NCBI GenBank assembly: GCA_021904315.1
Contig: CM038916.1
Coordinates: 9,203,065-9,267,064 of the forward strand
Reading direction: 5' to 3'
DNA from: Sphagnum magellanicum
Taxonomy: Eukaryota; Streptophyta; Sphagnopsida; Sphagnales; Sphagnaceae
Length of the DNA: 64,000 nt
Shown here: positions 12,601 to 25,049 of the stretch, in pieces
Numbering within the stretch: the first letter of the stretch is position 1
Layout of the letters: the number at the start of each line of letters is the position of its first letter
Notes under the pieces: generated by a model
The model's input: the letters and a program-made list of their open reading frames with translations, nothing else
What the model was told of the DNA's origin: nothing
The model's database searches: none
Translations under genes and position numbers: made by a program

Positions 12601-13000
12601 TTTCCACCACATGTATATTCATTTGTGCCAAGATTGACTTTGAACCTCTTTGCATATACCATTTGTAATTTTTCATGTGTGCATAATCTTTGGCGGTGTA
12701 TTCTTGCCCTTTTTTTTACCCTAGATTAAGCATATCATGTTGAGCAATGTGGCAGCTTTGATGTTTGGTCAATGTATCCCATTTATAGCCCATGGTTTTT
12801 TTTTCCTCTCAATCAAAGATTGGACTCTGCACTTCACTAAGTTAATCAATCCATCTTGAGACATAATGCTTGCCCATGGCATTTTGGTTGCCCATTTAGT
12901 TTGGAACTTCTTAGTGTTATCATATGATTTTTTCCCTACTTTTCCCTTAGTGGGATTTTTCTTTTCACGAGGTGGGTGAGATTGAGAATCAAACATATCA
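9600..13000 (-). mobile_element. Decayed hAT-like DNA transposon, transposase remnants
   Basis: On the minus strand, pieces of one transposase occur in the expected N-to-C order. Near 12.99-12.83 kb: 'WATKMPWASIMSQDGLINL', a BED-like zinc-finger lead. Near 12.63-12.46 kb: 'ILAQMNIHVVERNRKIIKM' and 'VPNNPSMHW'. Near 12.20-12.06 kb: 'GLTREEVAKKIVMLW' and 'VTKQTKDVWATF'. Near 11.95-11.80 kb: 'ETKGNKILKNVKT' and 'MLNPLKRIMAEYKPLL'. Near 10.64-10.38 kb: 'FIAAIKVC' and 'NGDEFWSLNGLMVCDHRHI'. Near 9.67-9.61 kb, the C-terminal dimerisation motif 'VEDERCFSFVSFLKSKLRN'. This order and the last motif are typical of plant hAT elements with long transposases. Stops and frame changes are numerous, so it cannot be autonomous. 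The 10.83-11.72 kb gap matches nothing I recognise and may be an intron or a later insertion. I could not find terminal repeats or an 8-bp duplication. Confidence 0.75.
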
Positions 13001-14476
13001 CAATAGGAGGATATGGCTCATGGTCTTGAAAATCTTGAAACCCAATAGTAGTAGGGAAAAAAAAAGGAATAGAAGGATCAAAAGTAGTAGAAAAAATAAT
13101 AATAGTGGGATCAAGCATACCAATCTAGGACTAGGAGAAGAAATGTGATCAACAACGAACATAGGAAGACCTTGAACATCACAATTTGGACTTGAACAAC
13201 CCCTAGGACTTATGGAAGATAAAGGACTCCAAGCCCTTTCAAGAGGTGATTTTGACCCACTTGAGGAAGTGTATGATGGGCTAAACATGGTTGAATCTGA
13301 AATTAGCAACAAAGGAGATGTAAGGTGTGGGTTTTTGCTAGAGTTGAAAAATGCACGTAACCCTTCTGACATTGAGAAGTTTGGGTTTCAAACACACTAA
13401 ACTTGAAAAATGGATAGACATAGACACAAATAGATTGAACAATTTTGAGAAACATCTAAAAAATGGACATACACAAACAATGAGATGCACTAAACCCCCT
13501 TCAAAGATTGACATGCAAAAAAGACACAATGATTAAGCTCCCTTGAAAGATCAACAAATAGAGACAAAGAAAGATTTAGTAACCTGAAAACATCAACAAA
13601 CACAAACAAATTGACACAAATAACGATCTTGAGAAATCAATAGACATTGATTGATTGACACATTGAGCCCCCTTAGGAAAATGATAGACACAAACACAAA
13701 AAAGATACATTGATCGTTTATATTGAAAAAAAAATGTTCCAAAGTTCCAAAATTGAAATTTCCCAATTAAACATCATGCAATTTGCAAGGTAGGTCTTGC
13801 ACCCACTCACTTGACATTTGTGATTTGAAAAACTTGCTTGTAAACTATTGGTTGCACAATCTCTGTTGCCATTATTGTTGTTATTTCCAACTTCCAGATT
13901 GTGCCTCTAACCAATCTTCAATAAGCATGCTGCAACAACTCCAAGCAAACTACACACTCAAAGTTAGAATGGCGCTTATGATTAAACAACCCATTCATCC
14001 AACCATTCCCCCCCTTTCATTAAACTAGGTGATGAATCCCTACGTTGGGTACAAATTTGATGATTTGAATGTTGTAGTTCAACAAACAAATTGGTGAACA
14101 ATTTGCACCTTAGATTGTGGATTGAAGCACCATCGCAAAGTTATGTGATGCAACTTGGCTTCCTAACCTAATGCATGAAGTGTGAAGATTAGGGTTTAAG
14201 CGATGAGCCAATCAAAACCATCGCAAAATCAACGGTGGATGTGGCAGAATGGAGTTTAATAGTAAGTGCAAACCAACAATATCTAACCGCTAATAGAGCC
14301 TTGTTTGGCAAACCCCCCCCTCAATTTGCTTACTTGGGTCATTGTAGAACCCTTTCGAAGGGTGAAATCTAGCACCATTTTGCCAAAAAAAAAATTGTCT
14401 TGAACTTTTCCTCTCCTGGCAGAAATTACCTATAATTTAATTGCCTCCTCTAGGTCAACAATTCCACAAAAATTTG
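13001..14476. other. AT-rich stretch, no gene recognised
   Basis: The first few hundred bases may be the 5' flank of the hAT-like element. A minus-strand frame at 12998-13372 is Ser/Phe/Leu-rich and domainless. Nothing else is recognisable. Confidence 0.4.
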
Positions 14477-14595
14477 GTGTAGGGTAAAGTCCTAAGGTGG
14501 GGGCATTCTCAAAATAAGGGGCCTAGGATGAAGTGATAGTTGAATCTAGCCTCACATTTTGGGAATGTCCCCCACCCATGGGTTTTACCCTACAC
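14477..14595. mobile_element. Foldback/MITE-like element, 119 bp
   Basis: The arms are near-complementary. The left arm begins GTGTAGGGTAAAGTCCTAAG and continues with a G-run and CATTCTCAAAAT. The right arm is the reverse complement with a handful of mismatches, ending TTTTACCCTACAC. The arms are about 40 bp and only about 40 bp lies between them. The flanks share ACAAAAA, but not abutting both ends, so no clean target-site duplication. Similar half-elements occur near 15314-15430 and 15650-15690. Confidence 0.65.
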
Positions 14596-15299
14596 AAAAA
14601 CACTAAGTTGGCAACCTAGCTCTAAAGGAAACCCCCCCTTATTACCTCCCCTCCACAACCATCACTAAATATTTAAATGATGTTCATTACTGATCAAACA
14701 TTCAATTCAATTTCAAACATAATTTTTAGTATTTTTTTCCCAAGTAATATATACCTATCCATTGTCGTGTGAGCTTTTATTGTTGTTCATCAATCATCAA
14801 TATGGCTTTAAGAGTAACTTTAAGTACATAAAACAAAAAAAATTAACATTTTTATTTTTTTGTAGTGGTGGAAAAAAAAAGGCTGCTACTCATACAAAAG
14901 ATTTTTTGGGCCAAAGTCGGCATGTTTTTAGGATTTGTTTTTTTGAAATTTCCAAAATTTAGATAATAATTTCTAGCATGTTCCAAAAATATATTGAGGT
15001 TTCAAAAAAATTATTTTTTCCTTGTTCACCTGTAGCCAAATTTGACTAAGTCTTCTTGTGGATGATCACCAATCCACTTACTTCACAAAATTGAAAAAAA
15101 TGATGTTCTTTAGCAAGGTTCTTTCTTTTCATACCAATCAAAGGCCATCACAAAATTATTGAAAATAAAAATACAAGGCGATTGAGATAACATTTTTTAA
15201 AAAAGAAAGAATTAAATAAAATGTTCCTATCTCAAAGAATCATGAAAATTGTTGCATGTAAATTGTCAAACATCCAAAAGAAAACACCTCCATACATAC

Positions 15300-15700
15300 T
15301 TGATGTAAGGTAGGTGTAAGGTAATGTTTGAGGTGTGGGGCATTCTTGAAATATGTGCCCATTTTTGAAATGGAATCAAGGGGTGTTTATTTTGGGAATG
15401 GCTTGCTCTATGTAAAACCTTGTGTAAAACACAAGGACATTAAAAACATTTCGTCATTTACTTGTGATACTTAGTGGGTATCATGGGAGGAAAAAAAAGA
15501 GAAAAACTTGATGGGGCATTTCAAAAATTGAAACGCCCCATGGAGTGAACCTTTCATTTTTGAAAATGCCCTCCTATTTGCAGAGGACAATTCCACTCCA
15601 TGGCATACCCTTCATATGCACTAAAACAAAATTATGCCTGTGTTTTCCACGTAGGGTAAAGCCTTGGTGTCAAGGCATTACACCCTAGGAACCAAGAGTA
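15300..15700. repeat. Cluster of small hairpins related to the 14.48-kb foldback
   Basis: The stretch contains a diverged relative of the left foldback arm (GTGTAAGGTAATG, then GTGTGGGGCATTCTTGAAAT, at 15314-15352). A perfect 8-bp stem CCTTGTGT/ACACAAGG lies near 15417-15436. A 13-bp stem with one mismatch and a 5-nt loop lies at 15511-15541 (ATGGGGCATTTCA paired with TGAAACGCCCCAT). Another stem lies near 15654-15685 around GCCTTG/CAAGGC. It looks like repeated insertion or rearrangement of small foldback DNA. Confidence 0.5.
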
Positions 15701-18700
15701 GAGCTTGAGGTTCAATACAAAATGCCTTGCAATAGGGCTTTCCCTAACATAAAATATGAGGCATGAAATAGGCTAGCATACATCTACTTTGCATGCACAA
15801 GAAACAACTTACACCTACTTTGTAAGTATAAAAGGCACATTCTAGCCTATTAAGTAGGTGTAAGCTACTTCCTCTTTTAAAAGAGTCTATATTCCTAGAT
15901 TTAAAGTGTTTTCCATTTCCAAAAAAAATCTAGCCAAGTACTATTGGAATCACAAAGAATTGTATGTGAACAAATTTCTAATACTTTTCATTTCCCTTTG
16001 ACCTTTGTAGGGTTTAATTTTCCATTTTTCTATATGTGATGATGTTAGTGGTATAGGAAAATAGACCCCTTTGGAGCCCTTCTCCTATGTACCTTTTTTA
16101 TCAAAACCAATAGTTTACAATTTGTAAGAATTAGATGCAAGATGGGGTGGGGGGTGAGCATCTTACAAAAATGCAGGATAGAGAGGCCAATGGGAAAACA
16201 CATAAAGGTTTAGTGCTTTTTGCAACCAAACCTCCAATTCATTTGGTCTTGGAGACCCAACAAGAGTTGTAACCATTTGAGGCACAACATTGCCATTGAA
16301 ATCACCTATTTTGATTTAAAATTGGGTAAGATATAGGCCTCCAAAGTAGGGACCTTTTTGAATTGGAAAAAACTTCAAACAAACATTTGTCGTGTTCATG
16401 AGCAAACACCTTGCAACCCATGAACAAACAATGTACATTTGACATTTGGATAAGATTTGACCTTTGAACAAACTAGACAAATGTGAAACTTGTAGAATTA
16501 TTTGTTCACAATACATCAATGGGCACGATAAAAAAAATTCAAACATTCTTTGAGATCTTTAATGATGGGTGAAAGTTTGTTTATTTAAACCTAAAGTCCT
16601 AAACAAGCTAGAGGCACCACCCATTATTTTGGTTGAATGGCATGTGTGTTATTACCTCAAATTATAATGAAAATTTCAAAAAAAACTCCCTAATCCTTTA
16701 ACTCTCCTCCTTTTGGTTTTTGTATTGATAAGTACATGCAAGTTTCATTGGGCATAGTTGATGGCGAAATCTCATTGCTCTTTGTGAAATTCTCCATGAC
16801 AGTCTTTGTTAATCTTGATGATGTTTTTAGTGTTGCTCTTCATTGCTTTTAATAAAATTTTCTCCCTATCATTGTGCCATGGTTTGGTGATTGGTTTTCT
16901 TTTGTTGCAAGTTGAATTTCAACCCATATTTTCTCTCTTTCATAGTTGTAATCAAACCTAAGCCCACTTTTCAATCTTCAATATCTAGTTCTCTTTTAAT
17001 TGTAGTCAAACCTTAACCCACCTTCTTTTCTCCTTGCTAGTTGAACCCATGCACAATTGAACTATCTTTTGGTTGCACAAGTTGAACCAAATTCCAATTT
17101 TTTTTTTATCAAGTCTCTTTCAAACAAACCTATGTGTTTTCTTTCTAAATATTTTTCTTTGATAAACTCTTTCTTTGTTTCAACTCCTGTTGAACCCATG
17201 CCCACCTACATTTTCCTTTTTCCTTGCTAATCAAACCCACCCACATCATAGATTACACTAAACCATTCCCTAGACTTTGGAATGGCGATGTAAACTTGTT
17301 ATGAACCCATCTTATCACTGATTATCATGTTGCATGAAATCTGTTTCATTAAAATTTTGGATGCAGTTTGAATTATATGTATGTTGAATGTATAATGCTT
17401 GTAGCTTTTGCTAGAAAGATTTGCATGATTCATTGGTTAGTCCCAGTGCTTTGTATATATCAAGACATTTTTGCAAGACACGTTGTGAATTTTGGATGTT
17501 TGCCTTAAATCGAAAACACCATGAATTTGTAGGTACACCAATGGTGAAGGCTAAATTTCAATAAATGAATTGCCACCTTCAATTTTAGCTACTATAATGT
17601 TATAGACAATCCACATTGTTACATGCTTAAAATCCAAGCAATAAGAATTTGACCCCTATTCAATTATTAGCACACATGTTGAGTTAGATTTTTAATTTCT
17701 GGTCTTGCCATTTAAATGGTTAGAAAGTGACATGAAAAGGTTGTCCCCATGTTTATTAACCTTCTTCAAGGTTACCCCTCTTTCCATTGCATCCATGGCC
17801 TCTTTCAATTATTCATCTATCCATGTGTTTTTCACCTTTGCAATAAGGGTATTGTTCATTCTTGTAAAAAAATTCCTTGGTTTTTATGTAAGTTGAAGAC
17901 ATAAATTCTCCTTATCTATAATTATATCTAATTGATCCAACAAGTTTTTTTCTCTTGCAAGGTGGATGGACATCATCTTGGTCTATAACTAGCTCATCCA
18001 ACAAGCCATTTTTTTCCCTATAAGGTGCATTCAACATCTTGTTAACTTGGTTTTCCTAGCCCTAACCTTCAACAAGTGGGTGGTTCCCAATTAGACCCCA
18101 CAAAGTAGTATGCCGCACTTCTTATAATCCTCCCAAAAAATAAAAAAAATTAGTTAAATTAAGAATCAACTTAAGAACACATTGTTCTTTTATTATATAT
18201 TAATCAAAATGATATTCCAAAAAAATTCATATGTTGTTTATGTGCAAGTTGTGCTTGTGTATAGATAGCTTTTATATTATGTAGCACATTGAGTTTACAA
18301 TTCAACATTCTACTTGCATTCAAATTACAACTTATGGGACAACTTCAAATTGTTGTATTTAGCAATAGTAAACATACTTGCTGAATTTATTTGTTATAAG
18401 CTTTGTTTATGTACTCAATTTTGCATTCATCAAACGAGTCCTTTACTTTCACATCTATGTCTTTCTCTTTTACTTTAAGCCTTAGCCATGATACACCACA
18501 AACAAAAATTTGTATGAACCTTTGAAGCTCACCCTCTATACTTTTGGGTATGTTATACATGCTTTTAGTAGTCACTTGAATGCTGCAGCGAATGAGTTGT
18601 TGAACTTTTGGAACGAGCTTGGTTTTCTCTCTTCAAAGTTGTGATGTCTTGTTTTGGTGAGAAATGTTTAATTCGTAAGGATCTCCCTCGCTAATCATTA

Positions 18701-20126
18701 AGTTGTTCAACAAATTTGGGTTGAAGGATCCAATGCACCAATGTCCTTCGATACTTAAGCTTGATTTTTGCTTATGTGCTTACGATTTGAATGTGCGTTG
18801 TAAGTTAAAGGTTTAAGGCATTTGTGGTGCTAATGTATCTCTTTCAATGTATAGATCTCCTCGCATCACCAAAGACTTGACGTCGCATAATGAGTTGCAA
18901 TATTTAGGAATATGCTTTAGATCACACCTTAACCAATCCCTTTGTCCCAAAAGATAGTCTTTGTGGGCATTGGATTGTGACAAATATAAGCCCATCACAA
19001 AAGACTATGTTCCATGTTTCATGTTTGTGAGCAGAGCAATAATTGCCTATTGATGGGTAAAGGACTCTCGGGCAAACTGAAAAACAATTCTTGCCCAAGC
19101 GGTCAGCTTAGAAAAAAATTATACACCTGCACAAGTCAATGTACTTGCACAATGTTTAACTAGGTCATTTGGGAGGCTTACCTGGCAGCCCGAGTTGCAT
19201 TTTTTTTTCTCCGGCCAGACAGCCTAGAAGATCTGCCCAAAAATGGCCGGTCAAAGTGTAAGAAGTTTCTCCAAGCAAAAGAGCAACCTCGAGACTAGTG
19301 TTGTTTGACATTGTTTACACACTCTACCAAACAATCTAATTGTGGGGTATTGTTCCAAAAAAATTTGAAAAAATGGGAGGGGGGTAGGGTGGGGGGGGGG
19401 GGGGGGGGGCATGTTAAAAAAAAATGGAATGCCGGGCTGCATTTCAAAAGCCAGAAATGCTACCCACTCCTACGGGCATTCCATTTTTCAAACACACCCT
19501 TAAACAATGAAGGGGGAAATTTTTTTTTGTTGTGTAACATGCCCCCAATTACACTTAAAAAAAAAGGGTCAAAACATGTCTTTTGTCTTTCCATCAAATT
19601 GACAATTCCACAAAATGGGTGGTTTTTTTTTAATTTTTAATTTTAATTAATTAATTAATTAAAAATTAATTAAAATTTCCCCCCCTCTCTAGCTACACTT
19701 ATTGAATTAGTGGGAAGATAGATATCTAGTGCAACCGTTGTTGTTGTTGGTGGTGGTGGTGGTGTTGTAAGTAAGTTATTAGTTCCGCATTCCTCGCACA
19801 TTGCACATGTGCCAGCCACACAAAGCATCACTAACGCACTAGTACGAGGAGGAGGAGGAGTCGGAGGGTACTAACAACGTACTTGGACATTCTGGCAAAA
19901 ATTGGATGTGCATAAATAAATTTAGACTGGTTTTCACTGTTTTAAAATTAGAAAAATGAGGTGTGTGCCCTTGGAACTTAGCCTAATTTGGACATAATTT
20001 TGGGCAAAATGGATGCATATCATTTAAATGCATTCAAGAGTGTTTTTCATTGCCAAAATTAGCAAAAGAAGCTTCCGAAGAAATTAGTTGGGTTCCTCTT
20101 TGCCGCTACTCCCCCATAATACTTAC
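15701..20126. other. Long AT-rich stretch, no gene recognised
   Basis: No coding region recognised. The frames at 18387-18575 and 18813-18998 (minus) have ordinary amino acid mixes but no motif I know. Low-complexity features are a 19-G run at 19391-19409 and AT-rich palindromic sequence of TTAATTAA type at 19630-19675. A GGT/GTT microsatellite lies near 19738-19766. Confidence 0.5.
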
Positions 20127-20355
20127 GATGCATTCACACTTGATGTTAAGTCAGTGTTAAATGAAAACCTAGGTGGCATCATCCTAGGTGGCACCCAATG
20201 TTAAATGGGCCATAGCTCAATGTTATGTGAATGTTAGCTTAACATAAAAATTTAATTTTCATGGCAACTAGGTTTAAGTCCTAATTAAATGGCTAGCATG
20301 GTGGTATAAGGGACTTAACCTTAGAGTTTTCCCTAACACCAAGTGTGAATACACC
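20127..20355 (+). mobile_element. MITE, copy 1 (about 229 bp)
   Basis: The left end reads GATGCATTCACACTTGATGT and the right end is its approximate reverse complement (ACACCAAGTGTGAATACACC). The body aligns over its whole length, in opposite orientation, to 50445-50668, and its right part to 48253-48344. Internal marks include a doubled CCTAGGTGGCA near the left end and TTTAAGTCCTAATTAAATGG near the right. There is no coding capacity. The superfamily is unresolved because no target-site duplication is clear. It is parallel in layout to PIF/Harbinger-type MITEs. Confidence 0.85.
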
Positions 20356-20925
20356 TTTATAGCAACATGTTGATTATTAGAATTTAGCATGTTCGACTCA
20401 AGTGAGTTTTATATGCCAATTTCAACACATTTCTGTTTCAAATAATTAATTAATTAATTAAATTTGAAAAATTCATTTCAACAAATGAAATATTCCTAAA
20501 TATTCGCGCTATTATTTATCTTTTCACAATTATTATTTTTGATTTGAAAGAAATAATTTTTTTTTGAAAATTTCAACATTTTTGAAAATAAGATATAATT
20601 AGTGTCAAATTGGGCCAAGGCACTAGTAGGGTATATGGAGGGTATTATAATATATAATATAATTTGTCCTATTATTTGAATGACAACATTTGCCAAAGCA
20701 TATGGGATAAAAGTGAGGTGCTATTGAGAACTCTTTGGAGAACATGTCAGAAACTTGGGAACTCTTTGCTTTGCAAAGAAACCAGCTAAGCTAAATTTGG
20801 CAGATCTAATATGGTTTTGGTAGGAGCTGGATTGCACTAGTTATTATTGACCCCTCCCTTCCCCAAATTATTATTTAAAAAAATAAAATCAAAATCAAAA
20901 ATAATTTTTAAAAATAAAATAAAAT

Positions 20926-20968
<43 letters not shown>

Positions 20969-23770
20969 AATCCTATTTTGGGTGCTGATTAAACGGCTTC
21001 CTGAACGGACACGGTCCCTTTAGAAGTGCAAAAAAAATAGCGCTATAAATGGGAAAACGCGTACTAGTTATATTTATAATTATATTTCTTACTGAGATTT
21101 TGATAAAATCCACGTTTCCAGAAAATAAATCCTCAAGAATGTTTTACTAGCATCTTTAATCATCAAGGCATAAATTTTCAAGTTTAGGGTTTAGGGTTTA
21201 GGGTTTAAGGGGTTTTGTTTTTTTTTTTTGGGTTGGGGGGGGGAGAGGGGATGGATGATTCTCTAATGTAACATCATCATTGATCATCCTAAAAAATAAG
21301 ATTTTGCAATAATTGGTGACATGTTTGTAAACAATCTTTTCAATTTATGAAAAATTGCGGGAAAAATATTCTCCAAAAACTAAAAATTGTGTGGAAATGT
21401 GTGACAATGAATTCTCTTTTAGAAGGAAAAAAAGAAAAAAAAAAAACCTCTAAAAAAATTGGCTTATTTTTTCTTCAAAATTTGAGAATTTGGAACATAA
21501 TATTCCCTTTTTAAATTTTTGAGATTGAAATTTTGTGAGATTTTGCCACAAGAAAAATCATCGGTGCCATAGATTATTTGTTGTGAATGTCATGTTTAAG
21601 CTAGAGACAAATCTGTACAATTTCATCATTTTTGTGGAAGCCACAAAAGTTGCTTCATACACATGAGAAGGATCAAAAGATAGAACCTTTGAAACACATT
21701 GAAATTTGATGGTAGAACCTTGGAAACCCACCAAATGTCAAATAGGTTTTCAACATAGATGAAAAGGTTCTCTCTTTGCATCTCTCCTTTGTAGAAGATA
21801 GGAGTTTTTTTAGTGGAATAAATAAATGAATGAATATTTTGATGTAACCCAAGTAGTCATTGTTTATAACAAGATGGAGTAAAAAATTACTATCGTCAAT
21901 AACAAGATGGAGAGAAAAAAATTGTTTCATCCATAAAAACTAACATAATCCTCCTTTATTTTTATTACCTAATCAAGAAAATGTGGTAATCTCCACTAAA
22001 AACATCTCAAATGTTTGGGGATTAAAAAATTCACAAAATCAATTATTTCTAGCATTTCTTTAATTTTTAAATTCATAATAGTGCAAATTTTCACATAGAA
22101 CAAGAGTCACAACAATGTCATTAGGGTAGCTATGTTTACCACAAAACACACACCCATGACCAAACACCCAAACAATTCATTGATTGGTTGATGAGGTGAC
22201 GACAAAACACCTACCACCATCTAAAGATTACACTATCATTGAAGACCCCATTATGAAAAAAAATTGTTTGGCAATTTTTTAAGTTTTAACTTGTGCTCTT
22301 GCATTTGTGTGTGATCATGGGTTTGCCATAAAACATTTGTTAAACTAAAAATGTGCACTTATTTAGTGGAAGTTGTTTGGTGGTAGGGGTAGAGGCAAAA
22401 TGTTACCATGCACATCTATATTGACAATCCTTATACATTTGAAAATGAGTGTTTGGTAAAGAGTGTATTTTAAGATAGATTTACATAATTGCATGATTTG
22501 GAATGTAAGGCCAATGTGTTTGATCATGGGCTTCTAGAGGTCACAATTGATTGCACATAAAAGCTTGCAAATTTGAAAAGATCCATAGGGATGGGGTTTT
22601 TAATTTTGAACTGTTTGGTTTAAGTTGTGACCTAAAACAAATCTTGAGATTATGGAATTCTTTGTGTGATCTTTAGTGTTTAATGACGAGTACAAACTTT
22701 AACATTAAAAGGCCTGGGTACAACATCATATTAAAAGGCATTGCAATGCCATTTATGCAAAACCCAAGAGGCAAGTCTAAGGATCAAAGGACAAGTTGTC
22801 ACACACATACTTACATTGCATAATTTATGATCAAACTAAGGATCACAAGTAGATTTCTAAACCTATTTACACTATGAGAAAATTAGGAGTTTTGCAATTG
22901 AGTTTGTAACTAGACTTTTGAGTTTACAATAAACACTTATAACTCAAGATATATATATATATGACATAAGTGCTATTGCACAAGTTACATCATACACATG
23001 TTATCATATATGCATAAAGATACATGCAACTAAATGCAACTCTATTGCAATTTGACTCTAACAACTACAATGCAATTATAATGGTTGATCTATTGCAAGC
23101 TGTTGGTTTTTGACATATAAATATGGTTGACATATCATAGGCGATTGATTATGGACATGGAGAGATTTTCACATCTATTTTAAGCCAACTTGATGTCTTG
23201 TCACTTCTCCTTTTTAAATTTTTTTATTCCTTTGTACATTTTCCTAATCTACGATGTGTTTTTTAATAAAGCTTTACAATACACAATCAAACATAATGTT
23301 AACATGACTTTTCATCTATATATCACAAATGAAATCTATTGATATTTGTTGCAACTCGTTTGTAACTAAAGGTATAACAAGAGCAAATGGAATGAAGGCA
23401 ACTACTTAACTAACTCATATGTTTGAGTTTGATTACTATTGTAATACTCCAATCCCTTTACAAGACACCTTTTGTCAACTAGAGCTCTGGAAATTTGTTG
23501 TATAAGAAGTAATAGGCAACTGTTCTGTTTCTACTATTAGCACTATTTAATAAGTATGATCCCATAATTAAACATTGTTTTGCAACTAATGTCTGATAAT
23601 TAGGTCCACTGCAATTGTCCCAAGAGTTGTTCCGATTACCATGTGCAAACTACATGGCAACTCATTTGTGACTAATAATGAAGGAAATTAATCAGTAAGT
23701 AAAAACTAGAAAGCAACTAATGTGCTCCCTCTTCAATTAGTACTATTCCATAACACTTTTGCAACTAGCA
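20356..23770. other. AT-rich stretch with microsatellites and a telomere-like repeat
   Basis: No gene recognised. It holds TTAATTAA repeats at 20445-20462, (AT)n at 20931-20964, the interstitial telomere motif at 21183-21210, and (AT)n near 22950-22961. A small patch of different composition lies at 20965-21070. The frames at 21673-21930 and elsewhere have no domain. Confidence 0.5.
21183..21210 (+). repeat. Interstitial plant telomere repeat, (TTTAGGG)3 plus one degenerate unit
   Basis: Three perfect TTTAGGG units are followed by TTTAAGGGG. This is the usual land-plant telomere heptamer. The short size suits a double-strand break repair scar or chance expansion rather than a fusion site. 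Confidence 0.9.
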
Positions 23771-23775
23771 AAAAC

Positions 23776-24521
23776 CTTAAAATCTTACTAGGCATCCACT
23801 CAAACTGCTTATCAATGCCTTTGGTGCAATATGTTTTATATACTTCTATCAAATTAAGGTTCACTTTCAGAAGATCACAAACAGCCTTCACAACTTGCCA
23901 CACCCCCACTTTGTCATCAAAGTCCCGCGGCTGCTCTGCAAGAGAGGCTACCAACCCATTCCAACAAACTACTAGTTATGACAAATAAAAAGTCACAGTT
24001 ATTGGTCATGAGAAAGGATTGATGTGTACTCTACAAAGAGCACAAGCTATGGCCATAGGATGTGCTCCAAACCTGACAATGCCATTCCACTCTTTTAAAG
24101 TAAACCCAAGAGGAATGGAAGCTTGTAAGGTAAGAACAAACATCTAGAATTTCTGACACCTCCAGGCCAGATGGGTTTGCCTCCATACACAATTTGGCAC
24201 ATCTCACACCAGCAATGCAAACCGCCACAGATTTGTTACCAATCCTCTTCAAAAACTCTGAGAAGAGCAACCAGTATTCTTGTGCTACATGTCAACCAGG
24301 TATTGCAAAAAACCAGCCTAAGAGCTGGACTGCCTTCAATCGCACAGCTACCTGATCTGTCTGCAGAACAATACCAAAAACCAGAGCCCAAAACATTCTC
24401 AAATCAGGCAACTATTCTAGAAAGCACCATACACACAGCAACTACAAAGTGACATGCACAACACAAAGGGAATGATAACTAGAAGTTCTTGCATGAGATT
24501 GGGAATGACTTCTAGAAGCAT
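23776..24521 (-). pseudogene. PDS5: PDS5 cohesin-regulator gene fragment, three exons, broken
   Basis: PDS5 is a HEAT-repeat protein that binds chromosomal cohesin and governs its loading and release. Three consecutive exons of the HEAT region are readable. Exon A ends at 24480 ('PQMLLEVIPNLMQELL'). Exon B, 24360-24144, reads 'TDQVAVRLKAVQLLGWFFAI' and, further on, 'LFSEFLKRIGNKSVAV' and 'NPSGLEVSEIL'. Exon C, 23947-23776, reads 'RDFDDKV', 'VVKAVCDLLKVNLNLI' and 'VYKTYCTKGIDKQFEWMPSK'. The 119-bp A-B intron is GT-AG and in phase, so this is not a retrocopy. Damage: an in-frame TGA in exon B (24294-24292), consistent with a CGA-to-TGA change, and the exon B donor reads AT instead of GT (24143). 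Exon C also lacks roughly 30 residues normally found between 'NLI' and 'EVY'. No other PDS5 exons are visible on either side, although the family is around 1,000 residues or more. Exon A may extend a few codons upstream. It is most likely a dead fragment. Confidence 0.82.
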
Positions 24522-25049
24522 CTGTGGATTGTAGCAATAGGTCTCATATTTAATTTCATGGCAATCACAGTGAAGGGCTATTTTAAGGCATTTCCCTTCC
24601 AACATCGCTGATGTCAAAAAGGCTGTAAGGCTCCAGCTTGTGAGCTGCTGTTGATACCCCCTGCCATAAATGCTAGGGCTCTTATGAAAACAGAAGGAAA
24701 GGAAGTCAAGTACATACTAACCAACATTTCAAATGAGACACACAATCAGACACTAAAACTCTTGGAACATTGGATACAACCCCACATTTCCATGAGAGCT
24801 CGAAACCTTATCGCCTGAAGCAAAGACAAAGAAGGCCTCAGAAGGGCTTTAACATCAACCTGCTATCACACAAACATTTCAACACAGCTATAATGATAGA
24901 AATTTGCTTGAAGAGTATCTGCGAATACAAGGGTGACAAAGAGGAACAACCAATCATAACTATGAGAAAGCAGAACTAACCAGTATGTCAGTTCTGGACA
25001 AACCAAAACAAAGGGATCAGAAAGGGCATGGTCTGATACTTTGCGATTG

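Noticed and set aside
18387-18998. Two minus-strand frames of 61-62 aa
   Set aside because: They are short, unrelated to each other and without motif in an AT-rich stretch.
19305-19640. 111-aa plus-strand frame across a G-run
   Set aside because: The Gly-rich core comes from the homopolymer, and the rest has no domain.
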